Notes: generated from the letters alone by a model not told the origin. 64,000 nucleotides of DNA from Thermomonas haemolytica (GCF_004346265.1 NZ_SMAP01000001.1:62001-126000); one strand, 5' to 3'; counted from the first letter of the stretch, positions 1 through 8,135 are shown. Translations and numbers: made by a program.

Positions 1-543
1 GGCGACGACTGGACGATCCACGAATTCGACCATGCGCTGATCGGCGACCAGGTCGGCCCGGACTACCTGGGGCAAGCGGTGCTCCAAAGCGGCCGCATGC
101 AGCAGCAGGTTGCCGCCGTCATGCGGCGCGTGATTGACCGGCGCGACCGACTCGAAGCCGAGCAGGCACAACAGGAATTCGAGGCGGTCCGAGGACTGTC
201 GTCGCCGGCGAGGGAAGCGGCCATCCGAGACTTCGTCGCGCTGCGCCGGCAGCGCTTGGTGAACCACATCAGCATGTTTGCCGAGCATGGCAACGCGGGC
301 ACGCAGATGGGGGCATGGGTGCGGGAGGGCGCCATTAAGGCGACGCAGCCCGACCCCGTCAGCACCGACGGCCTGAACGCCGCGGCCCGGCTCGTACTTG
401 AGGACGTAGTCACCCAGCTTTCTAACACGCTCACGCAAGCACCGGCCGATTTTGTGCTCGATCCAGAGCGTTACCTCTGGCTATTCGGCGACATGGGGCA
501 GGCATTAATCTCGATCGCGCTCGCGAAGGAATTCCACCGTTGA
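1..543 (+). CDS. Hypothetical protein, 5' end outside window
   Basis: The reading frame is open from the first base, so this is the C-terminal 180 residues of a longer protein; the GTG at 79 is only the first possible start inside the window and is probably not the real one. The visible part is mostly helical and charged (QQQVAAVMRRVIDRRDRLEAEQ), ending in a hydrophobic stretch near LWLFGDMGQALISIALAKE. I recognise no family. It converges on the cyclase gene downstream with a 238-base gap in which I see no gene or clear terminator. It may belong to the same accessory island. Confidence 0.6.
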   Translation, partial: GDDWTIHEFDHALIGDQVGPDYLGQAVLQSGRMQQQVAAVMRRVIDRRDRLEAEQAQQEFEAVRGLSSPAREAAIRDFVALRRQRLVNHISMFAEHGNAGTQMGAWVREGAIKATQPDPVSTDGLNAAARLVLEDVVTQLSNTLTQAPADFVLDPERYLWLFGDMGQALISIALAKEFHR

Positions 544-781
544 CTATGCGCTCCACCGGTTTCTGTAGCGCTTGGTCTGGTCAATCGTGGGGTTCCAACG
601 CCGGTGGCAACGCATTCGAGATAAGGTGGATTTATCGGGGGTAGGGAAGGGGACATTGGATATCTAGAACTCCCCCGGGCGGCTCATACTGTGGCTGCGC
701 ATCCAGTCCGGCGACCAATCCGGGGGGAGGAAGTCCTGGCCGCGCTACCCGCCTGGTGGAGCTGAGGTGTCAGTAAGTGGC

Positions 782-1483
782 TCACACAGCCCACCACCAT
801 GTAGAGCCGTGGATAATGCGATCACCTTGCTGGCTCCAACTGTATCGCTTCCACATCGATTGTCTGGGGGACCCACCGAGTTTGGCCTCATCTGCCAACC
901 TCTTGAACGCCTCATCTGTAACCCAGGTCCTTTCGTTCAAGTTCAAGTCGGTGAGCTTTGCGGCATAGTTTGCCGCCCGCCCAACCCAAACAATGTCATT
1001 TCCGCCCCGAACGCCTGTACGCGCCGCGCGGATTGCGCTGGTGTCAATGCCGACTACCTGCTTTACCTCGCCCGTCCATCTTGGATACTGCTGCCGTAAC
1101 GCAGGGTTGACGATCTGCTGGACTGCATAGTTAATTTTCAATCCAGCGATCGCAGCTGGTGTTGTCTGACGGTCGCCCACCCAGATCCCCATCACCCGAT
1201 CGCCGTCATAAGACGTAATCTTTCCACCTTCCTTTCTAATGATGCTGGCCGCGCAATACAGGAAGGTCTTGTACACCTCCGCGCTGAGTTGCCAATTCTC
1301 GGCATCGACCATGCTCGTGGATCCTTGCAGGTCAGCATAAAGAACTGTGGCTCGGTCGAACTCCACCGCATCATTGCCGAGCCTTAGATCCTCGGGATCT
1401 GGAACGACCTGTCCTTGACGCGTGGCCCAAGCGCTGCGAGCGATATCCGATACAGCCGTCTTCATGTCATCGAGCAGAGGCAT
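782..1483 (-). CDS. pycC: Pycsar-type class III nucleotide cyclase (PycC-like)
   Basis: A 233-residue stand-alone class III cyclase domain. The first metal-binding Asp lies in VLYADLQGSTSMVD (D51), the second in SYDGDRVMGIW (D95), and the transition-state Asn/Lys pair in VGRAANYAAKL (N172, K176). The short length without sensor or membrane domains, and the two-base gap after a cNMP-binding TIR protein, are as in Pycsar, where such cyclases make cUMP or cCMP on phage infection. Base choice (uridylate or cytidylate) cannot be read safely from sequence. It is transcribed after the TIR gene from the same promoter. An ordinary adenylate cyclase is the alternative but does not explain the partner. 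Confidence 0.85.
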   Translation of the reverse strand: MPLLDDMKTAVSDIARSAWATRQGQVVPDPEDLRLGNDAVEFDRATVLYADLQGSTSMVDAENWQLSAEVYKTFLYCAASIIRKEGGKITSYDGDRVMGIWVGDRQTTPAAIAGLKINYAVQQIVNPALRQQYPRWTGEVKQVVGIDTSAIRAARTGVRGGNDIVWVGRAANYAAKLTDLNLNERTWVTDEAFKRLADEAKLGGSPRQSMWKRYSWSQQGDRIIHGSTWWWAV

Positions 1484-1485
1484 AG

Positions 1486-2394
1486 TCAGTTCCTCGGACC
1501 CGCTTCAAGAATTCTGGCCCGGATTTGCTCGCAGGCCGGCGCCAGGAAGGCCCGAGCATCGGCACCCTTTACATAGCGGTAAGGCACCGTAGTCAGGCCT
1601 GCGAGGTCGCTAGGCAGCTTCAACTTTTCCTCGCGTGGTTCCATCAGGAACGCTCGCCTGCGTCCCAAGAACCCGATGAACATGCCGAGCTCAAAGACGA
1701 CGTTGTCGCGCATTGCAGGCCATTCGTCGCCTCGGCTGATCACCATGTCGTCTGCGTGTGCGACAGCAATGGCAAAATCGGCTTGTTCCAGCTGCTGTTC
1801 GAGCTCGTCGAGCGTGTAATTCGACGCGCGGAATACACCATGGTCCCAGACCACGGTCAGGAACGGGTCGTGCTCGAAGTGCTGTACTAGCAAACGTGTT
1901 ACGGGCAAGGCCTCGACCGAGGACATCACGAACACACGGACCTTCTCCCGGGCCTGGGCTATGGTGGAGTTACGCTCCATCAAACGGCGGGACAGCGTGG
2001 CGGCCACACGACGCCAAATGATGGGGTAGGCATCGGCCGTGGCGATGAAGTCGCTCTCAGAGATCTTCAGCAGGACGCAGGGTTCGCGGGCAGTAATTGT
2101 GGCCGAGCGCAGCTGAGCTGGCTCGATGGCGGCCATTTCGCCTACATGATCCCCAGCCCGTCGGGTGTTGACCACCTTGCCGTTGACGATGACGTCAACC
2201 GAGCCGGCCACGATAAAGAACACGTCCGTTTCCGGACCGCATTGGGTAATGAAGGACTCGCCTGCCGCCACTTCCAGTAGCTCACCCGCCTCGGCAAGGC
2301 GTGCGGGAACCTCGCTCAGTCCGGCTACAAGGCGAAATTCGGATAACGCATTGACCAGCCTCTTGCCGCCGTCGGCGGCAAATCTCTCGACCAT
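1486..2394 (-). CDS. pycTIR: Cyclic-nucleotide-binding TIR effector (PycTIR-like)
   Basis: A 302-residue, two-domain protein. Residues about 20-140 form a CRP-type cNMP-binding barrel with a phosphate-binding cassette (GEMAAIEPAQLRSATI, 85-100). Residues about 153-280 form a TIR-like domain (VRVFVMSSVEALPV, then FRASNYTLDELEQQ) with the likely catalytic Glu in NVVFELGMFIG (E235). In known Pycsar systems such effectors bind the cyclic pyrimidine made by the partner cyclase and destroy NAD, halting the infected cell. I chose ATG 2394 because it begins at the barrel; the frame stays open about 40 codons further upstream into the divergent promoter region. The cyclase gene begins two bases after its stop codon. 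Confidence 0.86.
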   Translation of the reverse strand: MVERFAADGGKRLVNALSEFRLVAGLSEVPARLAEAGELLEVAAGESFITQCGPETDVFFIVAGSVDVIVNGKVVNTRRAGDHVGEMAAIEPAQLRSATITAREPCVLLKISESDFIATADAYPIIWRRVAATLSRRLMERNSTIAQAREKVRVFVMSSVEALPVTRLLVQHFEHDPFLTVVWDHGVFRASNYTLDELEQQLEQADFAIAVAHADDMVISRGDEWPAMRDNVVFELGMFIGFLGRRRAFLMEPREEKLKLPSDLAGLTTVPYRYVKGADARAFLAPACEQIRARILEAGPRN

Positions 2395-2537
2395 CCCTGT
2401 CCCCACGGCCCCCCCTTGAAAGTGTGAATTGGCCCCCAATATACGCCGAAAGTGCCCCGGCTCAGCCGGCCTGCACATGGGCAAGGGGCGCTGCGACCCG
2501 CTCTGGCCCAACACCAAGCGGCTGCACGGAGAGCGTT
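2395..2537. promoter_or_regulatory. Divergent promoter region between two cyclase modules
   Basis: This 143-base interval separates pycTIR (minus) from the tandem cyclase (plus). A plus-strand promoter candidate is TTGAAA (2416-2421) with TATACG at 2440-2445, or AATATA at 2438-2443; read on the minus strand the same box is TATATT. A 13-base inverted repeat, CCGGCT-C-AGCCGG (2457-2469), lies just beyond and could be an operator. The plus gene has GGAG six bases before its ATG. All of this is by eye. Confidence 0.4.
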
Positions 2538-4070
2538 ATGGGGCATAGCTGGAACGAAGAGCGCGCCAAAAAGCGCATCGCAACGCGTTATGAAGAGGTG
2601 CGAGAAGTCGAGATTCGCGACTACAAGCGCGACACCTCGCTGGAGAGCATCCCCGTCAGTCGCGCCTATCGCGTCAATGGCGCGCATGTTTACATCGACA
2701 TCGTCAATCTGCGGGACATCTTGGGTTGCACCGACGTTGAGGGCGAGACGTGCCACAAGCGCACGTTGCGCTTCCTCAATCAGCACTACCGCGCGGTGCA
2801 CCGGATCTTGCAGGAGAGTGATGCCATCCGCGTGGATTTTCATAACCAGCGGCTGCATGCCGTAGTGACCAAACCGTACGGTGACGCCGATGAGCGCGAG
2901 CGCGCCGCCCGCGCGGTGGCCATCGCCAAACTCACCATTGACGTGCTGGCACAGACCGGCGATACCGACGAACACATTCCCAATGCGAAGGTGCGGGTGG
3001 GCATCGACAGCGGGCTGGCGTTGGCGGTAAACAATGGTCGCCGTGCGAGTCGAGAGCCTCTGTTTTTGGGCGCGCCCGCCAATCACGCGGCGAAATGTGC
3101 CGGCTATGGCGTCGCTGAAGGTATTTATCTCACCCACCGGGCGCGGGCGATTATGGGCTTTCCGGCCCTGACCGGCGAGCAAGACCGTTCGACTCCGCTT
3201 ACTGAGGATCAGATCGCCACTTGCGTGGAAGAGGCCAACTTGGGTGTTTCCTCGGAACGCATCATCAAGTTGTGGAAGGAAGAGCAGGACGAGTCGCCGA
3301 TTGGCGAGTTCTCCTTCAGCCGTCCCACGCCCCCACTGTCCGATTTGGACTTCGACTTGCTGAGTGCGGCCAAGTCCAAGCGCTTCGAGGGCGTTTCGCT
3401 CTACGCCGATATCGACGCGTTTACCGACTTCGTCGACACTCACCTGGACGATAATCCGGAAAATCTGGTCCGTACGCTCCATGTGCTGCGCTCGGAGCTG
3501 GATGCGGTCGTGCACAAGGACTTCGCGGGGCGGCGCGTGCGCTTCATTGGCGACTGCCTGCACGGCGCGCTGCTGGAAGGCACGGCCCATACCACCGATG
3601 AGGAAGCGACCGTCAGCACGGCTGTCCAGTGCGCCGGCGCACTGCGTAGCAGCTTTACCACCGCCATCGAGCACTTGAATGCCGAAGGTGCCGATACCGA
3701 CGATCTGGGGCTGGCCATCGGGTTTGAACTGGGCTGGCTTGCACTTTCGCGCCTAGGCATGAAAGGGAGCCTGCTGCGGTGCGCCACCGGGCGTGGGGTG
3801 TTGGCGTCGGAGGACGAGCAGCGACGCTGCGATGGCACCGAAACGGCCATTGGCGCCGCCGCCTATGCGGCCGGTACCGAGGCCGTGCGCAAGGTGTTCG
3901 GCAAACACCGCAAGGCCGCGAACTTGGACTACGCTGCCGCCGTTGATGAGTTGGCCGCGTCCGGCGACAAGGTCGCCAAGGCTGTCCAGGCTGAGCACTA
4001 CGCGACAGCTGCGCCGGCCATTGTTCCCGAGCTCGCCCAACCGTTTCGTCCCCACAGCAGTCGCATTTGA
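2538..4070 (+). CDS. Tandem class III nucleotide cyclase, two catalytic-like domains
   Basis: A 510-residue protein with two class III cyclase homology domains. Domain 1 (about 45-245) has AHVYIDIVNLRD (D54) and the Asn/Lys motif LGAPANHAAKCAG (N182, K186), but at the second metal site reads DFHNQRLHAVV with no Asp-Gly pattern. Domain 2 (about 285-450) has both metal Asps, LYADIDAFTDF (D291) and RFIGDCLHGAL (D339), but no N-x-x-A-K motif. The two halves therefore complement each other like C1/C2 of animal adenylyl cyclases, giving one composite active site (inference). No membrane or sensor domain is visible. ATG 2538 follows GGAGAG. The stop overlaps the next start (TGATG), so it is translationally coupled to the E2-like gene. 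Product nucleotide unknown. Confidence 0.75.
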   Translation: MGHSWNEERAKKRIATRYEEVREVEIRDYKRDTSLESIPVSRAYRVNGAHVYIDIVNLRDILGCTDVEGETCHKRTLRFLNQHYRAVHRILQESDAIRVDFHNQRLHAVVTKPYGDADERERAARAVAIAKLTIDVLAQTGDTDEHIPNAKVRVGIDSGLALAVNNGRRASREPLFLGAPANHAAKCAGYGVAEGIYLTHRARAIMGFPALTGEQDRSTPLTEDQIATCVEEANLGVSSERIIKLWKEEQDESPIGEFSFSRPTPPLSDLDFDLLSAAKSKRFEGVSLYADIDAFTDFVDTHLDDNPENLVRTLHVLRSELDAVVHKDFAGRRVRFIGDCLHGALLEGTAHTTDEEATVSTAVQCAGALRSSFTTAIEHLNAEGADTDDLGLAIGFELGWLALSRLGMKGSLLRCATGRGVLASEDEQRRCDGTETAIGAAAYAAGTEAVRKVFGKHRKAANLDYAAAVDELAASGDKVAKAVQAEHYATAAPAIVPELAQPFRPHSSRI

Positions 4071-4942
4071 TGGTCGATGCCCGCGGCTTGCTGCAAAGCG
4101 TGGCGCCTGATTACGGCGCCACGCTTCATGCCGTCCCCGAGGGTGCTCAGGCCGTCATTACGGTTGTCCGCCCCGGGGGCGCGAACCACACTTTCCACCT
4201 TGCCCTGAGCTTCGACGCAGACCAGGTATCGGTGCGCGAACTTCCAGGACACACCGTGCTCCCGGCGTTCTGCCCGGATCGGCATATCAACGGGGACGGC
4301 AGCTTCTGTCTGGGATGGGGCCGGGACAATCCCCGCACCATTACCGACGAAACCACTGCACGACGCTGGTGGGCAGCGGTCTATCAGTTCCTCACACGCC
4401 AGGCCGGGGCCAGTGCCCGCGGCGTGTTTCCCGGCACAGAACACGGGCGGGCGCACGGCGATGCGGCTGTCCGCCAGGCAAAAGCCGAGCAGGCCGCCGC
4501 GCGGTTGAGCACAGCCTTTGCCGAATGCGTCGCGGCTGGGAAGTTTGTCGTTCGCCAGGATCCGCGACCCGGGCAACATCGCTTAGAGCTTTGCTGTGGG
4601 ACCGAACGGATTGCGCGGGTATCCACACGTTCGAAGGCCCTCGTGGGTGGCCGCACGATTTGCCCTTGCGGGGCAACGCCGGAGCGGGATATCTCTGATT
4701 GCGATGATCATGCCCAGGCGTTGGCGACTTTCATACTGGAGCATCACGCCTGTAAAGTCGCCGACAAGAAGTATCTCGACGCCTGCGCCGCCGCGGGACA
4801 TGTCTGCTGCGACACCCTGCAAGCGTGCGGACTTCGACAGGCGATCAAACGAAAGCAGGCCGCAGCCATAGCCAAAGGAAAGCCTCATGGCCGACGCTCC
4901 AAATACTGGATGCCTCCTGCCAAGTCAAAGCGACCGCGTTAG
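4070..4942 (+). CDS. E2-like (UBC-fold) protein with Cys-rich C-terminus
   Basis: A 290-residue protein. Residues about 20-125 read like a bacterial E2 domain: a beta-rich segment, then PAFCPDRHINGDGSFCLGW, which fits the H-x-N...G-x-(I/F)-C-L signature of ubiquitin-conjugating enzymes (H72, N74, candidate catalytic C80), then a helix with ARRWWAAVYQFL. Residues about 195-275 are Cys/His-rich (TICPCGA, SDCDDH, HHACKV, GHVCCDTLQACG) and probably bind zinc. No E1 or deubiquitinase gene is adjacent, so it resembles the short E2-only arrangement of some CBASS loci, where the E2-like protein acts on the cyclase. ATG 4070 overlaps the cyclase stop; a TTG one codon earlier is less likely. Its end overlaps the membrane gene by 56 bases. 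Confidence 0.7.
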   Translation: MVDARGLLQSVAPDYGATLHAVPEGAQAVITVVRPGGANHTFHLALSFDADQVSVRELPGHTVLPAFCPDRHINGDGSFCLGWGRDNPRTITDETTARRWWAAVYQFLTRQAGASARGVFPGTEHGRAHGDAAVRQAKAEQAAARLSTAFAECVAAGKFVVRQDPRPGQHRLELCCGTERIARVSTRSKALVGGRTICPCGATPERDISDCDDHAQALATFILEHHACKVADKKYLDACAAAGHVCCDTLQACGLRQAIKRKQAAAIAKGKPHGRRSKYWMPPAKSKRPR

Positions 4943-5411
4943 CGCGGCGTGGCAACAGCTGAACTTGGTACTTGGCTTCTTTCCGCGCGTGGATACGAAG
5001 CTCTCGGTGGTGCTCGGTATCAATCTAGGCATCTTGGCAATGCTGGCCACACGCATCCCAAGTGTGGAGGGGATTACGCCTTTGATTGCGGTGCTGGGCG
5101 TTGCCTTCTTTGTGCCCCTGACGACAAGTTTCTGGCACGTTTGGTGGGGCTACTTTCCCGACCTTCGCGGTGGGACGGAGTCACTTATCTTCTTTCATCC
5201 GATCTCGCAGATGACTGAGAGCGAATTTCGACTGGCCTGCGCCAGGCGCGGACTCGTTGAGCTTGAAGGCGACATCCTCAACCAGTGCTGGCGCAATTCA
5301 AAAATCCTCACCTGCAAGTTCAGTTCGCTGCGCAAGGCTTACCTGGGCACCCTAATTGCCATAGCTCCGTGGATGGCGCTCATCACGGTACTGCCCGCGA
5401 CAGCCAAGTAG
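4887..5411 (+). CDS. Pycsar-type membrane effector (PycTM-like)
   Basis: A 174-residue protein with about three hydrophobic helices: 39-57 (SVVLGINLGILAMLA), 64-90 (PLIAVLGVAFFVPLTT) and 149-169 (YLGTLIAIAPWMALITVL). The pattern FFPRVDTKLSVVLGIN, then GYFPDLRGG..SLIFF and a hydrophilic helical linker before the last helix, matches my knowledge of the small transmembrane Pycsar effectors (DUF5706/PycTM). Those open or disrupt the inner membrane when they sense the cyclic nucleotide. It starts inside the 3' end of the E2-like gene, so the three genes form one tight operon. I infer it is the killing arm of the tandem-cyclase system. Confidence 0.7.
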   Translation: MADAPNTGCLLPSQSDRVSAAWQQLNLVLGFFPRVDTKLSVVLGINLGILAMLATRIPSVEGITPLIAVLGVAFFVPLTTSFWHVWWGYFPDLRGGTESLIFFHPISQMTESEFRLACARRGLVELEGDILNQCWRNSKILTCKFSSLRKAYLGTLIAIAPWMALITVLPATAK

Positions 5412-5512
5412 CCAACATCCCGACGTGGAGAGGATGCCGAAATAATCGCGCATCCCTGCTGCCGATCGGAAGTCGCGAGATCTGATCCACATGCAGGAAG
5501 AGGCTGCCTGAA

Positions 5513-6775
5513 ATGCGTCGACCAACGTTCTTCATCTCATCCACAATCTACGACTTTCGTGATCTTCGATCTGCCCTAAAGTTCTACCTAGAGGATCAGG
5601 GATGCAAGGTCCTCGCATCCGAATGCAACGACTTTGAGAAGCCACTGGACAAGCATTCCTACGATGCGTGTCTGGAAGCATTGCGTTCGGCTGACTACTT
5701 TATATTGATGATCGGCGCGAGGGTTGGGGGATGGTACGACCAAGCTAACCAGATCTCCATCACGCAGCGGGAGTACCGTGAGGCGTACCAGATGCATCTG
5801 GCGGGCAAGCTCAAGGTTCTAAACTTTGTTCGGTCTGAGGTCTGGCAGGCTAGGGAGGACCGTCGTGAACTCGCCAAGTATCTGGAGAGTACGGATCTTG
5901 ATCATTCGGCCAAGAAAGCCATTGCGAACTACAGTGGAAAGTCTGCCGCCAATGCCGAATTCCTAAGCAAATTCATTGAAGAGGTGAGTCGGACCGAGGA
6001 AACCAAGCGAGCAGTTCGCGGCGATGGTGTCGCTCCATCAGGCAACTGGATCCATGTATTTCAAGGATTCCGTGACATCGTTGATGTTCTGAACGGACAT
6101 ATATTTGCCTCGATTCCGGTAGAGGACATGACCATGCGACGCTTGCTTAGGGGGGAGCTACGGGAGTTCTTGCGCCAATGTCTCGTCAAGAACAAGAAGG
6201 ATATCTATTCACCAAGGCTTTCAGTCGAGCTCTTTCATAAGGAGCATTCGCTGACCATGGCCACGAAAGGGGGCCAATTCACGAGCGTTGGTGTACGCAG
6301 GTGGGACATCCTCTCAACGTTTGGCATACATTTGCTAGATAGAAAGCTTCACCCAGTCGTTCTCCCGCAAGTTTTGTCGCGCCCTACATTTCTTGAGTTT
6401 GATATGGGGTCGAACTCTTATGTCGAGACACCGGCGCATAGCGCATTGATCAGACTCCAGGAGGAGATCCGGAGGTTCAATCGGTCAAGCACAACGGAGA
6501 ACCTTGCCGTCATATTCGAGCACGGACCGAGAAATCGCCCTCCTGGTGCGGAGAGTGTCCATATCGAAACCGTGAAGCTCGCGGCCTTGCTTCACCTGTT
6601 TGATAGATGGTCGAATATCATCGATCTTTCCGTGGCAATCCTAAGGCATCTCGAGGGCGAGACCTTTGTGCTGCCCTCACTCAGACCGGACTCTCCTGTC
6701 CAGGGAATGCAGGAGGAGCTGGACGCAGAGAGACCCAATGAGAGCGACATCGACGCATACATGGCGAAGACGTGA
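5513..6775 (+). CDS. DUF4062-domain protein
   Basis: A 420-residue protein whose first ~120 residues are a DUF4062 domain: RRPTFFISSTIYDFRDLR, YLEDQGCKVLASE, DYFILMIGARVGGWY and SITQREYREAY. This is a TIR-like Rossmann fold found at the N-terminus of many NTPase and defence proteins. The remaining 300 residues show no ATPase motif and I do not recognise them. The ATG follows GGAAGAGG with ten bases between. It lies 101 bases after the membrane effector in the same direction, so it may be co-transcribed or an independent island gene. The coding sequence is visibly less GC-rich than the core genes of this window, consistent with recent transfer. Confidence 0.65.
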   Translation: MRRPTFFISSTIYDFRDLRSALKFYLEDQGCKVLASECNDFEKPLDKHSYDACLEALRSADYFILMIGARVGGWYDQANQISITQREYREAYQMHLAGKLKVLNFVRSEVWQAREDRRELAKYLESTDLDHSAKKAIANYSGKSAANAEFLSKFIEEVSRTEETKRAVRGDGVAPSGNWIHVFQGFRDIVDVLNGHIFASIPVEDMTMRRLLRGELREFLRQCLVKNKKDIYSPRLSVELFHKEHSLTMATKGGQFTSVGVRRWDILSTFGIHLLDRKLHPVVLPQVLSRPTFLEFDMGSNSYVETPAHSALIRLQEEIRRFNRSSTTENLAVIFEHGPRNRPPGAESVHIETVKLAALLHLFDRWSNIIDLSVAILRHLEGETFVLPSLRPDSPVQGMQEELDAERPNESDIDAYMAKT

Positions 6776-6819
6776 TCGATGTGTCGGTATGAGGGCGAGA
6801 TAGGTGCGCGAATCTAAGG

Positions 6820-6848
6820 GGTTTGACGGTAGGAATCCCGTGTAAACC
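6820..6848. other. Imperfect hairpin between convergent genes
   Basis: GGTTT-ACGG pairs with CCGT-AAACC across a short loop, with a bulge. It lies in the 217-base gap between the DUF4062 gene and the recombinase, which converge. It could be a terminator, but no T-run follows. I see no gene in this gap. Confidence 0.25.
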
Positions 6849-6992
6849 AATGGTGCGAAGAACTGAAGCTTCCGCGCCCTCGTCTTGGCCTTGAGTTTCT
6901 TTTCAGGCCTTCGTGCTTCGGTGGCGTCGCAGGCGACCCGCCATGCGACCAGATGATTGACGCCGCGGCATCTGACAAAGTTTGAACCGATG

Positions 6993-8078
6993 TCAGTCCT
7001 CAAGGAGCCGAGCAGCTGGGTTCGCTGTTGCTCCTCCAGTCTGGAAGTAGCCGATAACACTGGACACCGACCGGTGCTCGGTCAGTTGCATGATCGCCGG
7101 CAGCGCCACACCCTGGCGGCTCGCCTCGGTCACGAACCCCGACCGCAGGCTGTGCCCGCCGAAATCCCCCTCCAATCCAGCGAGGCGCGCCCGCCTCTGC
7201 ACGATCTCGCCCACTGCAGCGGGGGACAGGGCAGGGCCCACCCGATGCTTCCACAGCCGCCGGAAGATGGCCCCCTCGGTGAGCCCCGAGGCTTCGAGCC
7301 AGTCCTTCAGCGCCAGGGCCGCCCGATCCAGCACCGGCTTGTCGGGGGTGGAAGACGCGGTGACACCGGCCTGTTGGGTCTTGCTGTGCTCCAGACGGTA
7401 GATGTAGCCGGTGCCGCCGATCCGGCGCAGGTCGCGCAGATCGGCCGCGGCGATCTCGCTGCGCCGACGCCCGCCGCTGGCGAACCCGAAACAGAGCAGG
7501 GCACGGTCGCGCAGGCCTTCCAGGCTGTCATCGCAGGTGGCCAGCATTGCTTCCAGCTCGGCCAGGGTGATCGCAGTCTTCTTGCGCGGTCGCTCGCCGC
7601 GCTTGACCGAGGCGCGGGCGGCACGGCTGAGCACGTTGCGGATCGCCGGCTGCTCGCACGGGTTGGGCTGCTGCTTGAGTCGGTGGGCGGTGGACAGCAC
7701 CGCGACCCGGTGCCGGACGGTCGCTAGGGTCCACGGACCGGGCTTGGCCTTCAATCCGGCATCGACCAGCGCCGCATCGACCGCCTGTGGCAGCTCCCAC
7801 GTCAGCTCGCCATCGGAATTGCGGCGGACCACGTGGTCGACCACGAACTGCAGCACCGCTGCCTCGGGCACCGGCATGGTCAGCTCGATGCCGTAGCGCG
7901 CCGCATACCAGCCGGCCCAGTAGCGCAACGCAGTCGCATAGCTGCGGGTGGTGTTGGCGGCAGCCGCTTCAGCCAGCAGTTCACGCACCGCATCGGCGGC
8001 CTGCTGGGCCAGCTGGGCGGGCAGGACAACGCCGGCACCGGGTTGCGCGAGGGCGGGAAGCGCTGGATAATATTTCAT
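6993..8078 (-). CDS. Tyrosine recombinase (TnpS-like)
   Basis: A 361-residue phage-integrase-family enzyme with a complete catalytic set: Arg in SGGRRRSEIA (about R205), Lys in LEHSKTQQ (K233), HSLRSG (H309, R312), LTEHRS (H335) and the nucleophile in VIGYFQ (Y344). Residues about 20-135 look like the core-binding SAM-like domain (NTTRSYATALRYWAGW). It is divergent from a KfrA-like coiled-coil gene across a 105-base spacer holding an inverted repeat. That is the layout of tnpS/tnpT cointegrate-resolution modules of Tn4651-type Tn3-family transposons. No tnpA is in the window. A genomic-island integrase is the alternative, but no tRNA attachment site is adjacent. Confidence 0.8.
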   Translation of the reverse strand: MKYYPALPALAQPGAGVVLPAQLAQQAADAVRELLAEAAAANTTRSYATALRYWAGWYAARYGIELTMPVPEAAVLQFVVDHVVRRNSDGELTWELPQAVDAALVDAGLKAKPGPWTLATVRHRVAVLSTAHRLKQQPNPCEQPAIRNVLSRAARASVKRGERPRKKTAITLAELEAMLATCDDSLEGLRDRALLCFGFASGGRRRSEIAAADLRDLRRIGGTGYIYRLEHSKTQQAGVTASSTPDKPVLDRAALALKDWLEASGLTEGAIFRRLWKHRVGPALSPAAVGEIVQRRARLAGLEGDFGGHSLRSGFVTEASRQGVALPAIMQLTEHRSVSSVIGYFQTGGATANPAARLLED

Positions 8079-8135
8079 AGTATGTAATGTACGCTACGAT
8101 ACTGACAGTTTACCCTCGATAATCATCACTTATCG
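8079..8135. promoter_or_regulatory. Recombination-core-like inverted repeats between recombinase and KfrA genes
   Basis: Two dyads sit in the divergent spacer. CGATAA (8117-8122) and TTATCG (8130-8135) are separated by exactly 7 bases, the spacing of a tyrosine-recombinase core site. AGTAT (8079-8083) and ATACT (8099-8103) form a second dyad, extendable to 8 paired bases with one bulge. By analogy with tnpS/tnpT transposons the first could be the crossover site and the second an accessory protein site. The spacer is AT-rich against its surroundings. Confidence 0.45.

Noticed and set aside
782-5411. CBASS system
   Set aside because: No CD-NTase fold (GS...DxD nucleotidyltransferase motif) is present; both enzymes are class III cyclases, so Pycsar or a relative fits better.
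6818-6845. Tn3-family terminal inverted repeat beginning GGGG
   Set aside because: AAGGGGTTTGACGG looks suggestive, but I found no matching inverted copy on the other side of the recombinase module and no transposase.
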